Numbered from the stretch's first letter, positions 45,701 to 58,790 are shown. The stretch: DNA of 64,000 nucleotides from Haplomitrium mnioides (GCA_049999725.1 JBNGIS010034952.1:46390-110389); one strand, 5' to 3'. Notes: generated from the sequence alone by a model not told the origin. Numbers and translations: made by a program.

Positions 45701-47023
45701 TATGTGTTCAATAGGATGATACATTTCGAATGGCTTGTTTACAAGCAGCATATGACATTCCCATCTCAAGGCATCTTGGAGTAGATAAAACTACAGAGTT
45801 GCTTCACCACACTTGGTGGTGGCCTAACTTGGCTCAAGATGTTTGTGGTTTTGTTTGTTCGTGTGAAATTTGTCAACAAAACAAAGCTTCAAATAAAAAA
45901 CCAGTAAGACTTCTTCAACCACTACCAATTGCTACTGCTTATTGGGAACATATAAGTTTGGATCTTGTCACTTCCAACTACGCCTTGAAGGTTTACTGCC
46001 ATTGTGGTGTTTGTGAACAAGCTTAGCAAGCAGATTCATTTAGCACCGACGGTGGATATAGTAGATGCTCCACAATCGGCAAAAATTTACTTTGATATTG
46101 TCTTCCATCATCATGGCATGCCCAAAATGTTAATATCTTACAGGGATTCATGTTTCATCGTAAGTTTTGGCGAGAGTTGTTCAAACTTTTAGGCACCAAA
46201 TCCTTTATGTCTACTGTTTATCATCCTCAAATAGATGGAGCGTGCTAATCGCACTGTGGAGGATATACTTCACGTGTTCATCAATGTTTATCATGCTGAT
46301 TGGGACAATTTCTTACCGGTTGTGGAGTTCGTCTACAACAACTCCAAACAAGTAAGTACTTGGTTTTCTCCTTTTTTTTTCTTAATTTAGGTCAACATCC
46401 TCTTGTTCTTGATGGTTTGCTTTTTCCTTCTTCTTCCAATGTTCCAAGTATTTCTACCTTTTTGTTTTGTTTATCGTTTTCCTTGCAGGATGTTTGCAAC
46501 CATCTTATTGTTGCTCAAAATCAACAAAAACAATTCGTCGATAGCATTTGTTATGATTGCTCTTATGTTTATGTAAGGTGACCAAGTTATGTTATCTACT
46601 CATGATCTCCCATTGTCTTTAGATACTCAAGTCCGTAAGTTATCTCTTGCTTGGATTGGTCATTTCTCTATTTCTTAGGTTATGTCTCCCATTGCTTATA
46701 AACTTGACCTTCCTCTTCATATGAAGATTCATCATGTGTTTCATATCTCTAAACTTAAGCCTTTTGTTCTTAGTCCATCTTCTTTTCCAAATCATGTTCA
46801 GCTTTCTCCTACAACTATTGTTCTTGATGATCATGAAGAATTTGAAGTGGACCGTATTTTAGCCAAAAGAGTTATCAAGTGAGGGCAACATCCACAAGTT
46901 CAATACAAGGTTTTGTGGAAAAAGAAATGATGCTACTTGGGAACCTTCTTCAAATCTTGAGAATTCTCAAGAGGCTATTCAAATATTTGAAAGTTGCAGC
47001 AATCACAAGGATGTCATCGATTA
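45701..47023 (+). pseudogene. G6 integrase and chromodomain
   Basis: Plus strand. SRHLGVDKTTELLHHTWWWP and GFVCSCEICQQNKASNKKP (HHCC finger), FVNKLSKQIHLAPTVD, MPKMLISYRDSCF with the second Asp, a lost piece around PQxDG near 46230, DWDNFLPVVEFVYNNSKQ, barrel DTQVRKLSLAWIGHFSIS, then MKIHHVFHISKLKPFVLS and chromodomain DDHEEFEVDRILAKRVIK, VQYKVLWKK and DATWEPSSNLENS. Broken by several shifts. Confidence 0.9.
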
Positions 47024-47172
47024 GAAGGTGGGGATTATGTAATAGTACAAGCATAAGATTGTGTTATTTATAAGAAAATATATAGGAGCAAAGGAAGTAG
47101 TATAGAGTCATTTTTAGGGTTGAGACAAGATTACTTGCCTTCAAAGTCACTTTTAGTAGAGAGTCACTTTTA

Positions 47173-47609
47173 GACTCTCGAGTTCTTGGTTACTTGGACT
47201 TTAGAGTCCTTGCTCTCACAGATTTTGGAGTCCTTGCTTGCTTGGTCTTGAGGGTCTATGTGCGCATAGACACTCGAGTCGCTGCGCCAAGGGACATGGA
47301 GTCCATGTCTGCAGGGACTCTAGAGTCAGTAAGAGCAAGGACTCCTTTTCCCTTGACGAAGTGACTCCCAAGTCTATGCACACATAGAATCTAAAGTCCT
47401 AGCTTGCAAGTACTCGAGAGTCTATATGCGCATAGACTTTAGTACCCCTTTGGGCCTATACTACTTATTGAAGCACTCAAAGTCTATAAATGGACTTTTA
47501 AATTTTTTTTGTAATAAGTCATTGATAATTTCTTGTTTTTTTGTTTTCAAATTTCTCAAATTTTGTTTGACTTTGTCAAAGCTTACTTGGACACGAAGCG
47601 GATAGAAAG
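47173..47609. repeat. Palindrome-rich foreign segment inside an LTR context
   Basis: Interrupts the G6 LTR after AGTCACTTTTAG. Contains palindromes such as GTCTATGTGCGCATAGAC (47251-47268) and GTCTATATGCGCATAGAC (47421-47438) in the same style as the introns of the ParB-methyltransferase element, then AT-rich DNA. Probably a scrap of that element. Confidence 0.65.
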
Positions 47610-47992
47610 TGTAATAGTACAAGCATAAGGCTATGCTATTTACAAGAAAATAGAGAGGAGTGAAGGAAGTGGTAAAGGTCACTTTTAGGACTGAGATAAG
47701 ATTACTTGTCTTCAAAGTTGCTTTTAGTAGAGAATCACTTTTAGGGCTGAAATTAGAAGTGACTTGTAAGTGAAGAAAGAGAGATGACACCCTCTTCTCT
47801 TGTATAAATAAAATGGCTTCTTAGCCCTACTCTTTATTCTGGAGTTCCTCTTAGTTCAGTTTGGCTCTTTGGTTGTTTGGCTTTGGCTAGTACTATTGGC
47901 TTTGTTTGCTTATTGTCTTTGAGTAATATAATTCTATTAGAGTTATCTTGAAGTTGTTACTCATTTGGAAGTTGGTTTTGAGTTCTTTTACA
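47610..47992 (+). mobile_element. Complete LTR of the G4/G6 family
   Basis: 383 bp, TGTAATAGTACAAG to GAGTTCTTTTACA. Either the 3' LTR of G6 displaced by rearrangement or an independent solo LTR; no matching 5-bp flanks are visible (GAAAG and ATGTG). Confidence 0.85.
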
Positions 47993-49760
47993 ATGTGGTT
48001 GCCAATCTGAACACTTCACCTGGTGTGACTCCTCTAATCAACACATCCATAGCTGAAAACAGTGGTTTGTGTACCACTAATCTGACTATCTTCATAGCAG
48101 AAGATGCACTCCCCTCCACTTCGGCTGATCTCCCCAAATCCCTCGAAGCCTAAGTCATATGCATGAAAGTAGTCTTCACCAAATCTATCATTTTAATGAT
48201 TGTGGAAGCCTTACGTGTCAGTGAGCATCCTCCTCTAAGGATCCGACTCCATCTCTGCTCTCCTAAGCTCAATAGCCTTGCTTGGTGCTCTATTCACCGT
48301 CGCAGATGCATCAACATGGGCTGTCCTACACATAAATCCTATACCAGCTAAATCTCCATCAATTGCATATGAAGTGGAGGCTTCACTTCTAGAGTTGGGC
48401 CTCACATGTGTTGTAGTTATGGCAACTTTCTGATGCTCCAATTGTGCAATACTAGCATCCTTTGGATCCACAGTAGCGGCAGGAGCACCTACCCTAGCTC
48501 TCCGAGTTGGTGATGCTCCCCAACCACAACCACCTTGCTCGCCTCTGTCTTGCTCACATGTGTGAGCTCTTTCGTGTTGCAGCTCCGGGTGAAGCAAAAA
48601 ACACTTATCTTTGGTGCAACCTATAACTCCACAGTGATCATTATATTGGTATTGGCCATCTGCACCTGCATCTCCAAAATGCGCTGCTTGTGGCTTCTTT
48701 GCTTATGGACATAGCTTTTGCAAATGATCTCCACCAAAGGTCCAACAACCTGATTGTTGATTTGCAAAAGATGGAAAATCTGACTATCCTCTAGCCTTCT
48801 TGCCCTTTTGTGATGCAAATTGAAAAGTAGAGGTGGCTGGAGACACAAATTTTGGCACTTCCTTCTGAAAACTAGTAGTGATCACTCTCTCATTCACCAA
48901 GTTGAGCTCAATACGCTCGAATAGTGTAAACACAATGGCTAGAGTGGAATCAAAATCCCTCAGAAAGGTCGCATCTCTCACTCTCCTCCTCAAATCCCTA
49001 TCAAAGATGGAATACCAGAATTGAATAGCTTAAGCCTCTCTCACCCCATTTGTGACATTAATGAGCCTTTTTATCATAGTGTAGGCATCCCTCAAGCTCT
49101 CTCTAGTCTTGCAATAGAACTCTTGAAGACTCTTCAGCTTATCCATCTTCACGCCTTGGTGATTCTCCCTCAGAAGCTGAAAAAACTCAACCACATGGTA
49201 AACAATGGAATTCGTTCACTCTCTACTACTATGACTGGAACATGTGTACTAAAAGCTCCTCTTGCTTTTGAAGCACCAATATTATGGCTAGTGTTACTAA
49301 AGGATGTTGTATGGGTTGCAGGGTAATTGGCACTTGCCCTTCCACCATACGTGATAGAGACCTAATTGGGTGACCAATACTGCCTGCACTCCTCAATCTC
49401 AATCAAATGAACATGCCAGAATTCATGGTAATCATCTATGGGTGGCCCTTCCAAGTGTTGAAACAAACCTTTCCATGCTATATAAGGTGTAAAGAGAGCA
49501 GAATTCCACAATGTTTGCAGATCACACAAAGTATCAAACCCTTGGATGAAATCATCCATATCAATGGTGCATATTGCATAATAGAATCTCCTTGGCCTTT
49601 TTGTATCCCCATACATCTCATCCATATCCCAATACAACAAGGAATGCACTTGAGTGCTAGAAAGAGTTTCCTCCTCTTCGTCCGATGTGTGGTCACTTAC
49701 TAACTGCTGAGTTGCTCATACTGCAGGTCGAAATTGAATGCCAATACGAGTGATGTCGTA
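47993..49760 (-). pseudogene. Unclassified retroelement gag-like relic
   Basis: Minus strand, several broken frames. Frame 49362-49649 includes TKRPRRFYYAICTIDMDDF and DLQTLWNSALFTPYIAW. Frame 48784-48993 includes TLAIVFTLFERIELNLVNER and ends in KGKKARG. Order and composition resemble a gag, but there is no clean CCHC or pol domain, so the class is open. Confidence 0.35.
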
Positions 49761-52700
49761 CCGCAACCTCCACTCCTTGGCTCCGTGTTGACATTCACTT
49801 AGCTGAACTCACTCACAACTCAGAGGCTGTGTTATTTCCTCACCACCACTTGCCTACAAGTTGGTTGAAATGCACAAATCCACACAAGTGACCTTTTCTT
49901 CTCCTCTGGACGAGGTACACTTTGCTTGCTAATCTTAATTGATTAGTCTTCTTCTCAACCTAAGAACAAGATTGACAGCAAATCAAAACAGAATATGGTC
50001 GCTCTTCTCTTGAGCACTACAGACCAATCTTCGGTTTTTTGCAAACAAGTTTTTAGATTTTCGTGCTTCACTGCAGCGAAAATCTGGGCTTCTAGATAGC
50101 GTGCACCCGAGGAGTATGCTGGTGAACTCCTATCACCCTTGTACCTCTCAACGAAGGGTCCGGTTCAGCCTCTCTAAATTCAAAAAATTAAATTAAATTA
50201 TTTTATTGTATTGTATTTTATTTACCAAAAATTCTGTTTTGAATCTGATTAGAGTTCAATTACCTGCAGCTCAATAAAGACTTGTGATTCTGAAATTCTT
50301 TTTTGCAGCTTTTTGCAAATATGTTTTGCCCAACAAATTTCTGGAATCTGTTGTGACTTCTTCCTCGATTGACTCTGCTCCCTCTTTCTTCTCAAACAAA
50401 TTTTGTGAGAGCATAGGTGATTACAAACAGAGTAAATCACATGTGTATCTACTCATAAGAATTGCACTGCACCTTAGTGCCTTTTCTGGTTCTGGCTTTC
50501 TGCACTTTGTTGGAACCAGGTTTCTTCTGTCAAAACAGAGTTGATGCCTCTTGGACCTGCCTAGATCTTGTTTAGAGATACACTCTGTAATTCACTATTC
50601 CAATAGATACATATCTCCTTTCTTTATAAATCCCAACAATTTCCACAGATAGTTGGACAAAACTTCAAACTCCACAACATTGATCCTCCCAACAACTTGT
50701 TGATCTTTGCACTAGGAACCAACAACATAGAGCCATGCTCCGGTCTTACACTAGCTGAGTATCTACTCTGAACTAAGCACGAACTAAATCCCTACTCTAA
50801 GCCATGTGCTTCCTTCTAGCACGCTGCCCAAGGATTCTAAAGTTGCTGGAGTTTCAGACTTTAAAAGGAACAAATATCACTATGAAGAGCAAATGGTGCT
50901 CTGAGACAGAGCTTTCTTTTCTTATTTGATTGTAGCTAGGAAATGCAAGACATGCAGAAACTTATTCCTTACAAATGAACAAACCTATGAACTTGGTCAA
51001 AATGTGGACCCCATGCTTTACTCACAAGTTCCTTGTCTTTGATGATCAACAATCTGCACACCAAAAACTTGAGTTGTTCTTACTATGCTAGACAAATCTA
51101 ACCAGTTTAATCCTGTTTGTCAAGTTGATTTCTTCCACCTCTTTGCAGACCATGCTCAGGTTTCTCTTAAGCTTAGATCAGAGTACTCAACCTCTTTAGA
51201 TCAGAGGGCTTTTCTACTCAATTGGATCTCTCTTGAGAATCTCATGGAGTGCTGGTCAACAATTTTCCTTCAATGGATAACTTCCCTTAGTGTAGAAATT
51301 CGAGCTGCCTTCTCGAAAAATTTTCTCTATAGTAACTATCCAAGCTACTTTGATGAAGCCTTAGCATGAACAAGTCGCAATATCTATACAAGCATGTTGC
51401 TTGATGAAGCACAAATGTTGTACGAAGAACTCTTCTGCTTCACAAAGATCAGCCAAAAACAACACCCTTCTTGTTTGCTGCACAAAACAATCCTTTGTGC
51501 CAATCCCTTGATGCAAAACCTTTTTGCACACCAAATCCCTCACCATGAAGACCAAATGGATGGCAAAGCACTTGCAAGAATTTTGCTTAGCAAAATCTTT
51601 GCTACACACAAGAATACCATGAAGAAGCTTGCTCACAAATTTCATGGCTTCTTCTTGAGCAGCAAGCAAACTTCAAAGAACCTTAAAACATTGTTTCTTC
51701 ACTTTGATCCACCATAAGAATCATGATGTTGCTTAAGGCCTTCTTGTTGCAAATTACTTGTGAGTTCCTCCTACAAATCCTCTGCAATTTCAGAAATTTC
51801 TTTTGTTCTGCGATTTACTACAACATCAAATTTTCAAGCACAAGGTTTTGAATATGATATGCATTAAAAGAACATAAACTTGTTGCATCCTTTAGAGACT
51901 GACCAAATTTGAGTAGCAAGACTGCTTGAAGATTTCTACAGCTAAATTGAATAAACTTCCCAAACCCCTAAAACAAAATGTGCTCAGTGCTACACACAAG
52001 AAATTGAGGCTACTCAATGAAGTTTTGCTCATCAAAATCTGAGATTGCAAATGACCATGATGCTCGATGATGCACTCTCAACTGTTGAATAATGCTCCAA
52101 CTTGACGAAATCTCTGAATCAACAAAGAAACGTTTTTGCTCAAAAATTGCAAGACTCAATTAAAGGCCCTGCTCGATGCTACAGACTATCAAAGCCCTCC
52201 AAGGATCTTTTCTTGATGGTGCAGCTTGACAAAGCCATGCAAAAAACTTGTGCTCAACTAAGGACTACCCTTGCAAATATCGGAGTAGCTAGGTAGCAGC
52301 TTGCCCACTTAGTGATCAAAGCTTCTCAAGATCTTGAAATAAATCCTTGCTTGCTTTGCATGAATAGAAGCTCTGCTTGCTCACAAAATTACCATACCCG
52401 CCATGCTTGACGATTTGCCTTTGATAAAATTACATCAACAAGGAAAAATCACAAAATCCCTAATATGCAAGACTTTGACGATTTCTCCTCTTAAGCAAAC
52501 TCTTGATTAATGAAACGTTGCACCTCGACGTTGCTCGACACCCGCAGCCCTTCAAAAGTTCACCTTTGACAATTTTCCTTCTTTGAATAACTGCCTTTGA
52601 AGATGTCTGCAACACCCTGCGATTGTTCTACAACAACAGCTAGATGAAGAAAATTCTTGAAAATCTGATGTCGAGCTTTGAAATTTGATGTCAAGCTTGC

Positions 52701-53180
52701 AACAAGCTACCAGAAACAAAGACAATGATCCAAGCTTCCTTTAAATTTTTGATTGAAGCAACCAGAATCAAACCAAAAATTCTTTCAACCTCATACACCA
52801 GAGATTCTGCAACCAACTTTTCTTCCGTTTCTTCACAGACTAGAAATCTCCAATAGAATTTCTTCCACAAATTTTCAGCACTCCAAGATACCATGAATGC
52901 TATCAAACCTTCTTATCCAAATTCTCACTTGCAATCCAAGATACCATGAATGCTCCATAGAGAAATCTAAAAATTCTTTCGATGTATCTCTTTTTGAGTG
53001 ATACCTTCTCAAGGAAATTCCAAATGTTGATCTTCTAATATCAGAACCAGCACACCTTTGCTCACAAGAACTCCATGCTTCTTCAAGAGCTGCAATGTCT
53101 CAACTCTTCTCTTAGTTCATACATAGTCGTAATAGACATTGAAAGATAACCTTTCGATGAGAGTACATGGCCTTGTATAC
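49761..53180. other. Unassigned stretch, possibly a long noncoding LTR
   Basis: No domain recognised on either strand. GGGATTTATAAAGAAAGGAG on the minus strand at 50616-50635 is TATA-like. Bases 51,000-53,100 are rich in CTTGC/CAAAG/GATTTC words without clear periodicity. Two plus-strand frames at 51085-51369 and 51394-51717 do not look coding. Confidence 0.3.
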
Positions 53181-54784
53181 TAAGACACAAAAAGACAAAA
53201 AAACTCAAAATGTCTAAAAATAGAAATTTACATGGAATGTTGTGACAATGTGAGATGCTCTAAAAGAAAATGTTTGCTTTGTATAGTAGCTTGAATTTGT
53301 CTTTTGACTCAATCCATTTGAGCAAATAAACTTTCAAGACAAGAAAAGATTAAAATAGTATTATGTTGCAGTAGTGCAACTAAAAGTTATACATATCTAG
53401 CTTACTTAGAAGAAATGGTCTTTGAGTTTGGAACACTATTGGATCCAAAGAAAGAAGATTAGAAGAGCATGAAAAAGCATAAAATGGTAGTAAAAAACAA
53501 ACATTGACATTAGAAAGACATCATATAAGCATCAACAAATACACCAAGAGACATATATTTGCTCTAGAAAAGCAAGAATATATGTTCAAGATCTTAAGTT
53601 ATTTAAGTAAAGTTAATTTGTAGACCAAGTAGTTGGAAGGCAAAGCCATAACAACTACTACTACTAAACAAAAAACATCATTGGGATTATAGAGTCTACA
53701 TACAAAGCAAAACAAGAAAAAAAAAAAAAAAAAAGATCTCTTTTGAGATATGTGGGCTCTAGTTTTTTTGTGATTTTTTTAGGGTATATGTGTTTAAATG
53801 TTGTGTTGTCGATCCAATTGGCTATTCAAAAGTAAATACCATTTATCAGTAAATTTTCATATTACAACCAGATAACAAAGGAGGCATGGGAAAAAGATGC
53901 CTCAACTAGTGAAATAGAGAAGGAAATGGGATTGTATAATAAAGTGAAACATAAAGTGCTACAAGGAAGCTCAAATTGATCAGTCACTTCTTAAAATGGT
54001 TGTTCTCTTCTTAGTTTTGGTTAAATTTGGATATTCAATTTTGGTTTCTCTTCTTTGAGCTCAGTTTGGTCTTATTTCCTTTGGTACTAAAAGACATTTT
54101 TATTGATTATTCTTTTGACTTGGCTCAATCTCTTTTTGGTGTCACATGAAAGGTGTTTTTTAGTTTAGTCAGCTCTTTAACAATCAATTTGGTTGACCTC
54201 TTTTGGTATTGGTTTACCTTTGCAATTGTACAATAGCTAAAGACTTCTCCACAAGTTTTTAATTTATTTTCTTTTGTAGAAACCCTATGTATTTCATCAA
54301 AAAAAGAGTATAAATAAAAGTATTGGCAAGAAAACCGCTCTTTTTTTCTTCTTTATTGTAAGATTTCGGTTTCTAATTCGGAATCTAAAAGTAAAACAGG
54401 TACAAAGCTCTCTGAGTCAAAGCGCGCTAAAGTTTTTTAAGTTATACATCAAAGTACTTACAAGCAAAAACTAAGTAGTCAATTTGAGCATATGTTTTAG
54501 CGAGACAGTAACCTTAAACTCTTCTAGAAAACAATAAAGTTGGAAACAACATACTTACATTTTGGAGAAGAAAATATTTTACAAAGCAAATGAAAATATT
54601 GACTAAAGATGTTTAATTTATAGAGAATAACATTCAACTTGGTATGATTTACAGTAAAAAGTTCAAGGTGGCAAAAAAATTCAACCAGTTGCTTCAAAAG
54701 ATTCTCACGTACTTTATAAAATAATAATCTTAAATTACAATATACTTGAAAATACAAAATATATAATAAAATTCTTAAATTACT
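53181..54784. other. AT-rich stretch left of the DUF7869 gene, probably including the left end of element copy C
   Basis: By position this should hold the 3' untranslated region and left terminus of copy C. I looked for the inverted GTAGCGGTT terminal motif and did not find a convincing match, so the left border is open. No gene recognised. Confidence 0.35.
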
Positions 54785-57700
54785 TTAGTCACTCATCTCG
54801 ACTTCTTCAAATTTAGCTTTAGAAGATTTATCAAGATTTACTTGATCTATCTTAGTGTTAATGATAAAGATTGAATCTCTTTGAAACATTTCAAGATTGA
54901 GGGCTTTTTTGTCTTTCATACTCAAATAAGTTTGCTTTAATGGTAGCTAGAGTGGTTTTCTTCAATTGGTTTTTTTGGGTAAGAAGAAAATCAAAAGACA
55001 AAATTATGATTTGTGTCACATCAAGTATATCAATATGTAAATTGGATTTGCATTTCCCTTTTGTTGTTGTTATTTTTTCTGGGAAGTATTGTCCAAAAAA
55101 TGCATCCTTATTCTTACAAGCAAACCATTGAAAACGTACTCGTTTCGGGTTTGGGAGATCTTTCTCATCAAGTGACAAAACTTTGAGAACTTTGGCAACC
55201 CAAAATGGTTTTCCCTTTGGATCCAGAGATGCAACAATAGAAATAAACATTCTAGCTTTCATCTCATGTAGATTGCCAAATTTATGCATGTATCAAGTGT
55301 TGTGCAAAAGAGTCCCTTCTCACGGCCTATGTGCTCTATCATAGATTGCTCGACGTGTAGAAAGTATTTGCTATCTTGGAGTTTCTCTTTCTGTGTGTTG
55401 AGCATAAAGCTGAGAACTTAGACAACCATTTTGAGAATCTTTACAAGTATTTGACGGTTGTGAAGGTGGAAAGGTAAATTCTGCTTTGAGTCTTCATCTT
55501 TTTTTTCAAAGATGTAGGCCGAAATCTCTTGTTGGGCAAGAAAAAAGTCATTCCACTATGGAATATCAGAATCTGTAAAGAACTTATAGCAATTCTCACT
55601 TATATTGTCCCTTATTGAAAATACCACTTTCTCGACATCCACTTCTCTTTCTTCCTTTTGAGATCGTTTGATTTCAAAATATGCCTTGAGAGGAATCAAC
55701 ATTGAACTCTAAATTTCTCTATCCACTTCAGGTAGACACTTGAGTTGACAAATACCATCCGTATGTAACCAAAATTCATCTGTTGAAAACTGTTTGCTCC
55801 AAATCTTTGTCTTGGAATCATTTAACTAGAACTTGAATTGTTGATTAAAAGTAATATCATGTATCTTTTGAACCAAAGAGGGACGTTGCTACGGAAACAT
55901 TTTAAAATACCAAGTTTCCAACAAAAAATTCATCTGAAGTTTAGGATTATAGGATAATTGAAGCGTCTCGCTAAGACTCGTAATCGTGAAAGCTTTAACA
56001 CGTTTCAAACGTTTTGAGAATCGTCTGAATATTTGATCGATTTGATCATGAATATGGCCAACCATGAGAAATCCCACCTTGATTTTTTAAAAAACATTCT
56101 TAGCAATAAGAAGACTAAGATATCCAAACAGGATGGAACTCTTATTCTCTCGTGTCGTGTTGTCCAACTGAAGATACAAAGTTGGAAGTAGCAGCTCTTC
56201 AAAGTCACATTGTATTTTGTTGAGCACAGTAACTGTTAAATTAGAATCGCTTCTCAAGTGTCTGTGTGTTAAGAAGACCTTCAAAGAAAGAACGTGAATG
56301 AATATTAAAGCCCCAACAACATGCACACCCACCAAACAATCTTTATCAATGTTTTTTGGTGGCAAAGGCCAGTGTGGAATAGCATTTTTCTTCTAATCCA
56401 TTCCATCAATGACAATTCCCAAGTACTTTTGACCATCAGCATAACATTTTCTTTGATGGTATGCAAGTTTTGTACTTCCTTTCATTTGTTGGTCACGATG
56501 AAGAAACAATTGGTGATTATATTTGACTGCATCATCACAAAGCATAAAAGACATAAAAGTAGTTCAGTAAAACATATGTCGATACTTGTAACTTCAAAGC
56601 ACAACTTCAAAAGCTAAAAACATTCAAGTCATCTTAAACAAATGTTTGAATTTGTAGAAGTGAAACTTTGTAAAAGATTACAAAAAAAACTTAAGGTAAT
56701 TTGAAAAAAGGAAAATCTGTTTGACTTCAAATAAACAAAATTTTAAAAAAGAAAAAAAGAATATTTGCAAGCAAAGGGTATCTGAACACATACTCTGAGC
56801 ATTTAGGATGAGTTGAGACAACAATTGATCGTATGCGTGTATATGACCAATACAACAACACCAACATCATGGTTTGTTGTGAATATTGTTGCAAATGGTT
56901 TTAAAAGGAACAAGAACAAATCTTATACACGCATAAGATTTGCAAACAACAAAAATGGTTCTTGCTATTGTTTTTTTTTTTTTTTATACAAAGGCTCTTG
57001 ATTTAAAGGAACAATAACAAAACTTGTTGCAAGACTAAGGTCACCACCAAGAATGAGATTCATTTTCTTGTTTTATTTGATTGTAGACAAGGTTAAAATT
57101 GAAACTTAAAACAACAAACTTTGTGTGAGCATAGACACTGTTCTCACAACTCAACTTGCTAAGAATTATTTGACTCAAATCTTCTTTTTTGAATAACTTG
57201 ACAAAAAAAATATCCTTTGGCTCTAAGATGAGAAAACGTAACATCTCTACAACTAAGCTTTGAGTCTAGAAAAAAGAGCATGGATTAATCAAAGGTGTCA
57301 AAAGAGAAGAAAATTTGCTACTTTTGTCAAACTTCAAGACAACTTTTTCTCGCAAAGATTTTATTTCTTTGCATGTTTCACAAACAGCAAATCTATTGCA
57401 TTTTGGAATTTTTACATTTGGAGAATGAGTTCTCCAATGTTTTGTAAAACCCAAAAAACTAATATCACAATGGGGATCTTTCTCTTTCAAATAAGTTGCG
57501 TAGAAGTCATAACTTCCCATTTTGTAAAATTATCGGGCAAGTTATAAACTTCATGAGTGTCTTTGGCGATAACTCCAAAGGAATGTTGATTGATTGAGAC
57601 TTTTTGCTAGAATCATTTTCCAAATTGTCAATTGAAGATTCCTCCAAAAGAATTTTGTTTGTTTCAAATGTCCCAATCTCCTTGCGAGGTGCAACTTGAA

Positions 57701-58342
57701 ATGAAATCACTCGTTGTTTGAGTGTTGCTATCAAGGATATGGATTCATCTCCAAAATTAAAACTGTCTATAGATTGAATTCTTTTTGTGTTTTAAACAAA
57801 CACAATTTGATCATGAATATTGAGGTCACTATCAAATGAGGATGAAGAAAGGTCTAGAACCGTCTGGAATTTCTGTGTTGAACCTTTTTTTGTTGATATG
57901 TTGGAATACTTACAAGAAAGATTCAACTTCGACCACTTGAGGGCAACAAAGACCTTGTGCTAGATGAAGTTTGTTTCTTTAATTCTCTGCAAGCACAAGG
58001 TTCTCTCTTTGATCCTTTTGTACGCAAGTTGTTCACTTGTTAATCCTATCCGCGCATTGGGTTCACTCCTTGACCCTATGCACGCATAAGATCCAATCTT
58101 TGATCTTATATGCGCATGGAGTTCACCTTCTCGATCTTTTTGGGCGGAGCTATTTAATTCATTAAAAGCCATATTTTTCCCAATATACTTGCTATCACAC
58201 TTGACGCTTTTGGTACTCCATCGCTTACCTCCAAAGAATTGCAAGTTGAACAAATCTCAACTTACCTGTCAAAAATAACACTTTTTTATGAACATGAATC
58301 TTGGAATTCTAACCTCTTCTTGACTTTAAGAACTCCATCCAT
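54785..58342 (-). pseudogene. DUF7869-like (DDE-type) transposase gene, element copy C
   Basis: Minus strand. Likely start MDGVLKVKKRLEF at 58342, donor GTAAGT after FDR near 58270, then an intron rich in palindromes (57960-58140). Middle: HWRTHSPNVKIPKCNRFAVC with C-x2-C (57360-57410). Catalytic-like motifs: IDGMD (56396-56410), LQLDN then TTRENKSSILFGYL (Asp at 56162-56164) and VGHIHDQIDQIFRRFS (about 56020-56060). C-terminal domain: MKARMFISIVASLDPKG, PFWVAKVLKVLS, FQWFACKNKDAFFGQY (54960-55290), ending VEMSD and TAA at 54785. About 10 stops or shifts. The three acidic motifs suit a DDE/DDD RNase-H-fold transposase; the name DUF7869 is from recall of the family pattern. Confidence 0.7.
54960..55290 (-). 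other. C-terminal small domain of the DUF7869-like protein
   Basis: KPFWVAKVLKVLSLDEKDLP followed by RVRFQWFACK and FFGQYFPE. Alternating hydrophobic strands with a conserved W, and the WxAKV...VxFQWF pattern, suggest an SH3-like or BAH-like barrel. The same domain is found at 2380-2560. Function unknown; chromatin or DNA targeting would be a reasonable guess. Confidence 0.4.
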
Positions 58343-58790
58343 TGAAAAGGCTTACTAAAAATCAACTATTTGAAGAAACTATTTCAACAAATATTATGAA
58401 CCTCTTAAGACCCACCTAAAAGATGTGTTTTTTGAGAAATTTTTGCAAAACGACAAAATTGGGAGCTTTTTGTGACGAAAATGAAAAAAAAATTGGAAAG
58501 ATGAAAAAAAAACAATGCTTTATATACTCCTTTTTTTTGCAGCACGCGAACTACATGTCAAGAGCTCCGCAAATCAATTTTTGACGAGAAAAAACATTTT
58601 TTGAAATTTAGCTATAAAAAAAGCGTCAGTGGAAAGTTTCTTTCTATTGTCACAAGTTCACTTTCTGGTTTTTGTTTTCTTGTCATTGCTGTTTTGCATT
58701 TACTTTCTATTTTTCTCTTTCCAACCTTTTGAGGTTTTTTCGCTTTTGTTCATTTGATTTTTCACCTCCAATTGTACCTGTTCTACCATC
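58343..58790. promoter_or_regulatory. Divergent promoter region of element copy C
   Basis: 448 bp between two genes that point away from each other. GTATATAAAG on the minus strand (58518-58527) is a good TATA box about 175 bp upstream of the DUF7869 start. No equally good plus-strand TATA was found upstream of 58791; CT-rich DNA at 58690-58745 may act as an initiator region. Confidence 0.5.

Larger units (their letters stand above)
42819..47172 (+). mobile_element. Chromovirus G6, plus strand, 5' end lost
   Basis: Starts inside gag directly at the terminus of element copy B, so copy B probably inserted into this chromovirus. Order: gag, CCHC knuckle, protease, RT, RNase H, integrase, chromodomain, polypurine tract GAAGGTGGGGATTA (47024-47037), and the first 135 bp of a 3' LTR (47038-47172), which then breaks off. 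Confidence 0.9.

Noticed and set aside
48660-48710. Plus-strand KCAACGFFAYGHSFC as a zinc knuckle
   Set aside because: Spacing does not fit CX2CX4HX4C and flanking plus-strand frames are closed; the minus strand looks more gag-like.
51085-51717. Two plus-strand frames of 94 and 107 codons
   Set aside because: No family, adjacent frames also fairly open, composition follows local base words.
53036-53048. TAATATCAGAACC as a primer-binding site
   Set aside because: Three mismatches to TGGTATCAGAGCC and no LTR end beside it.
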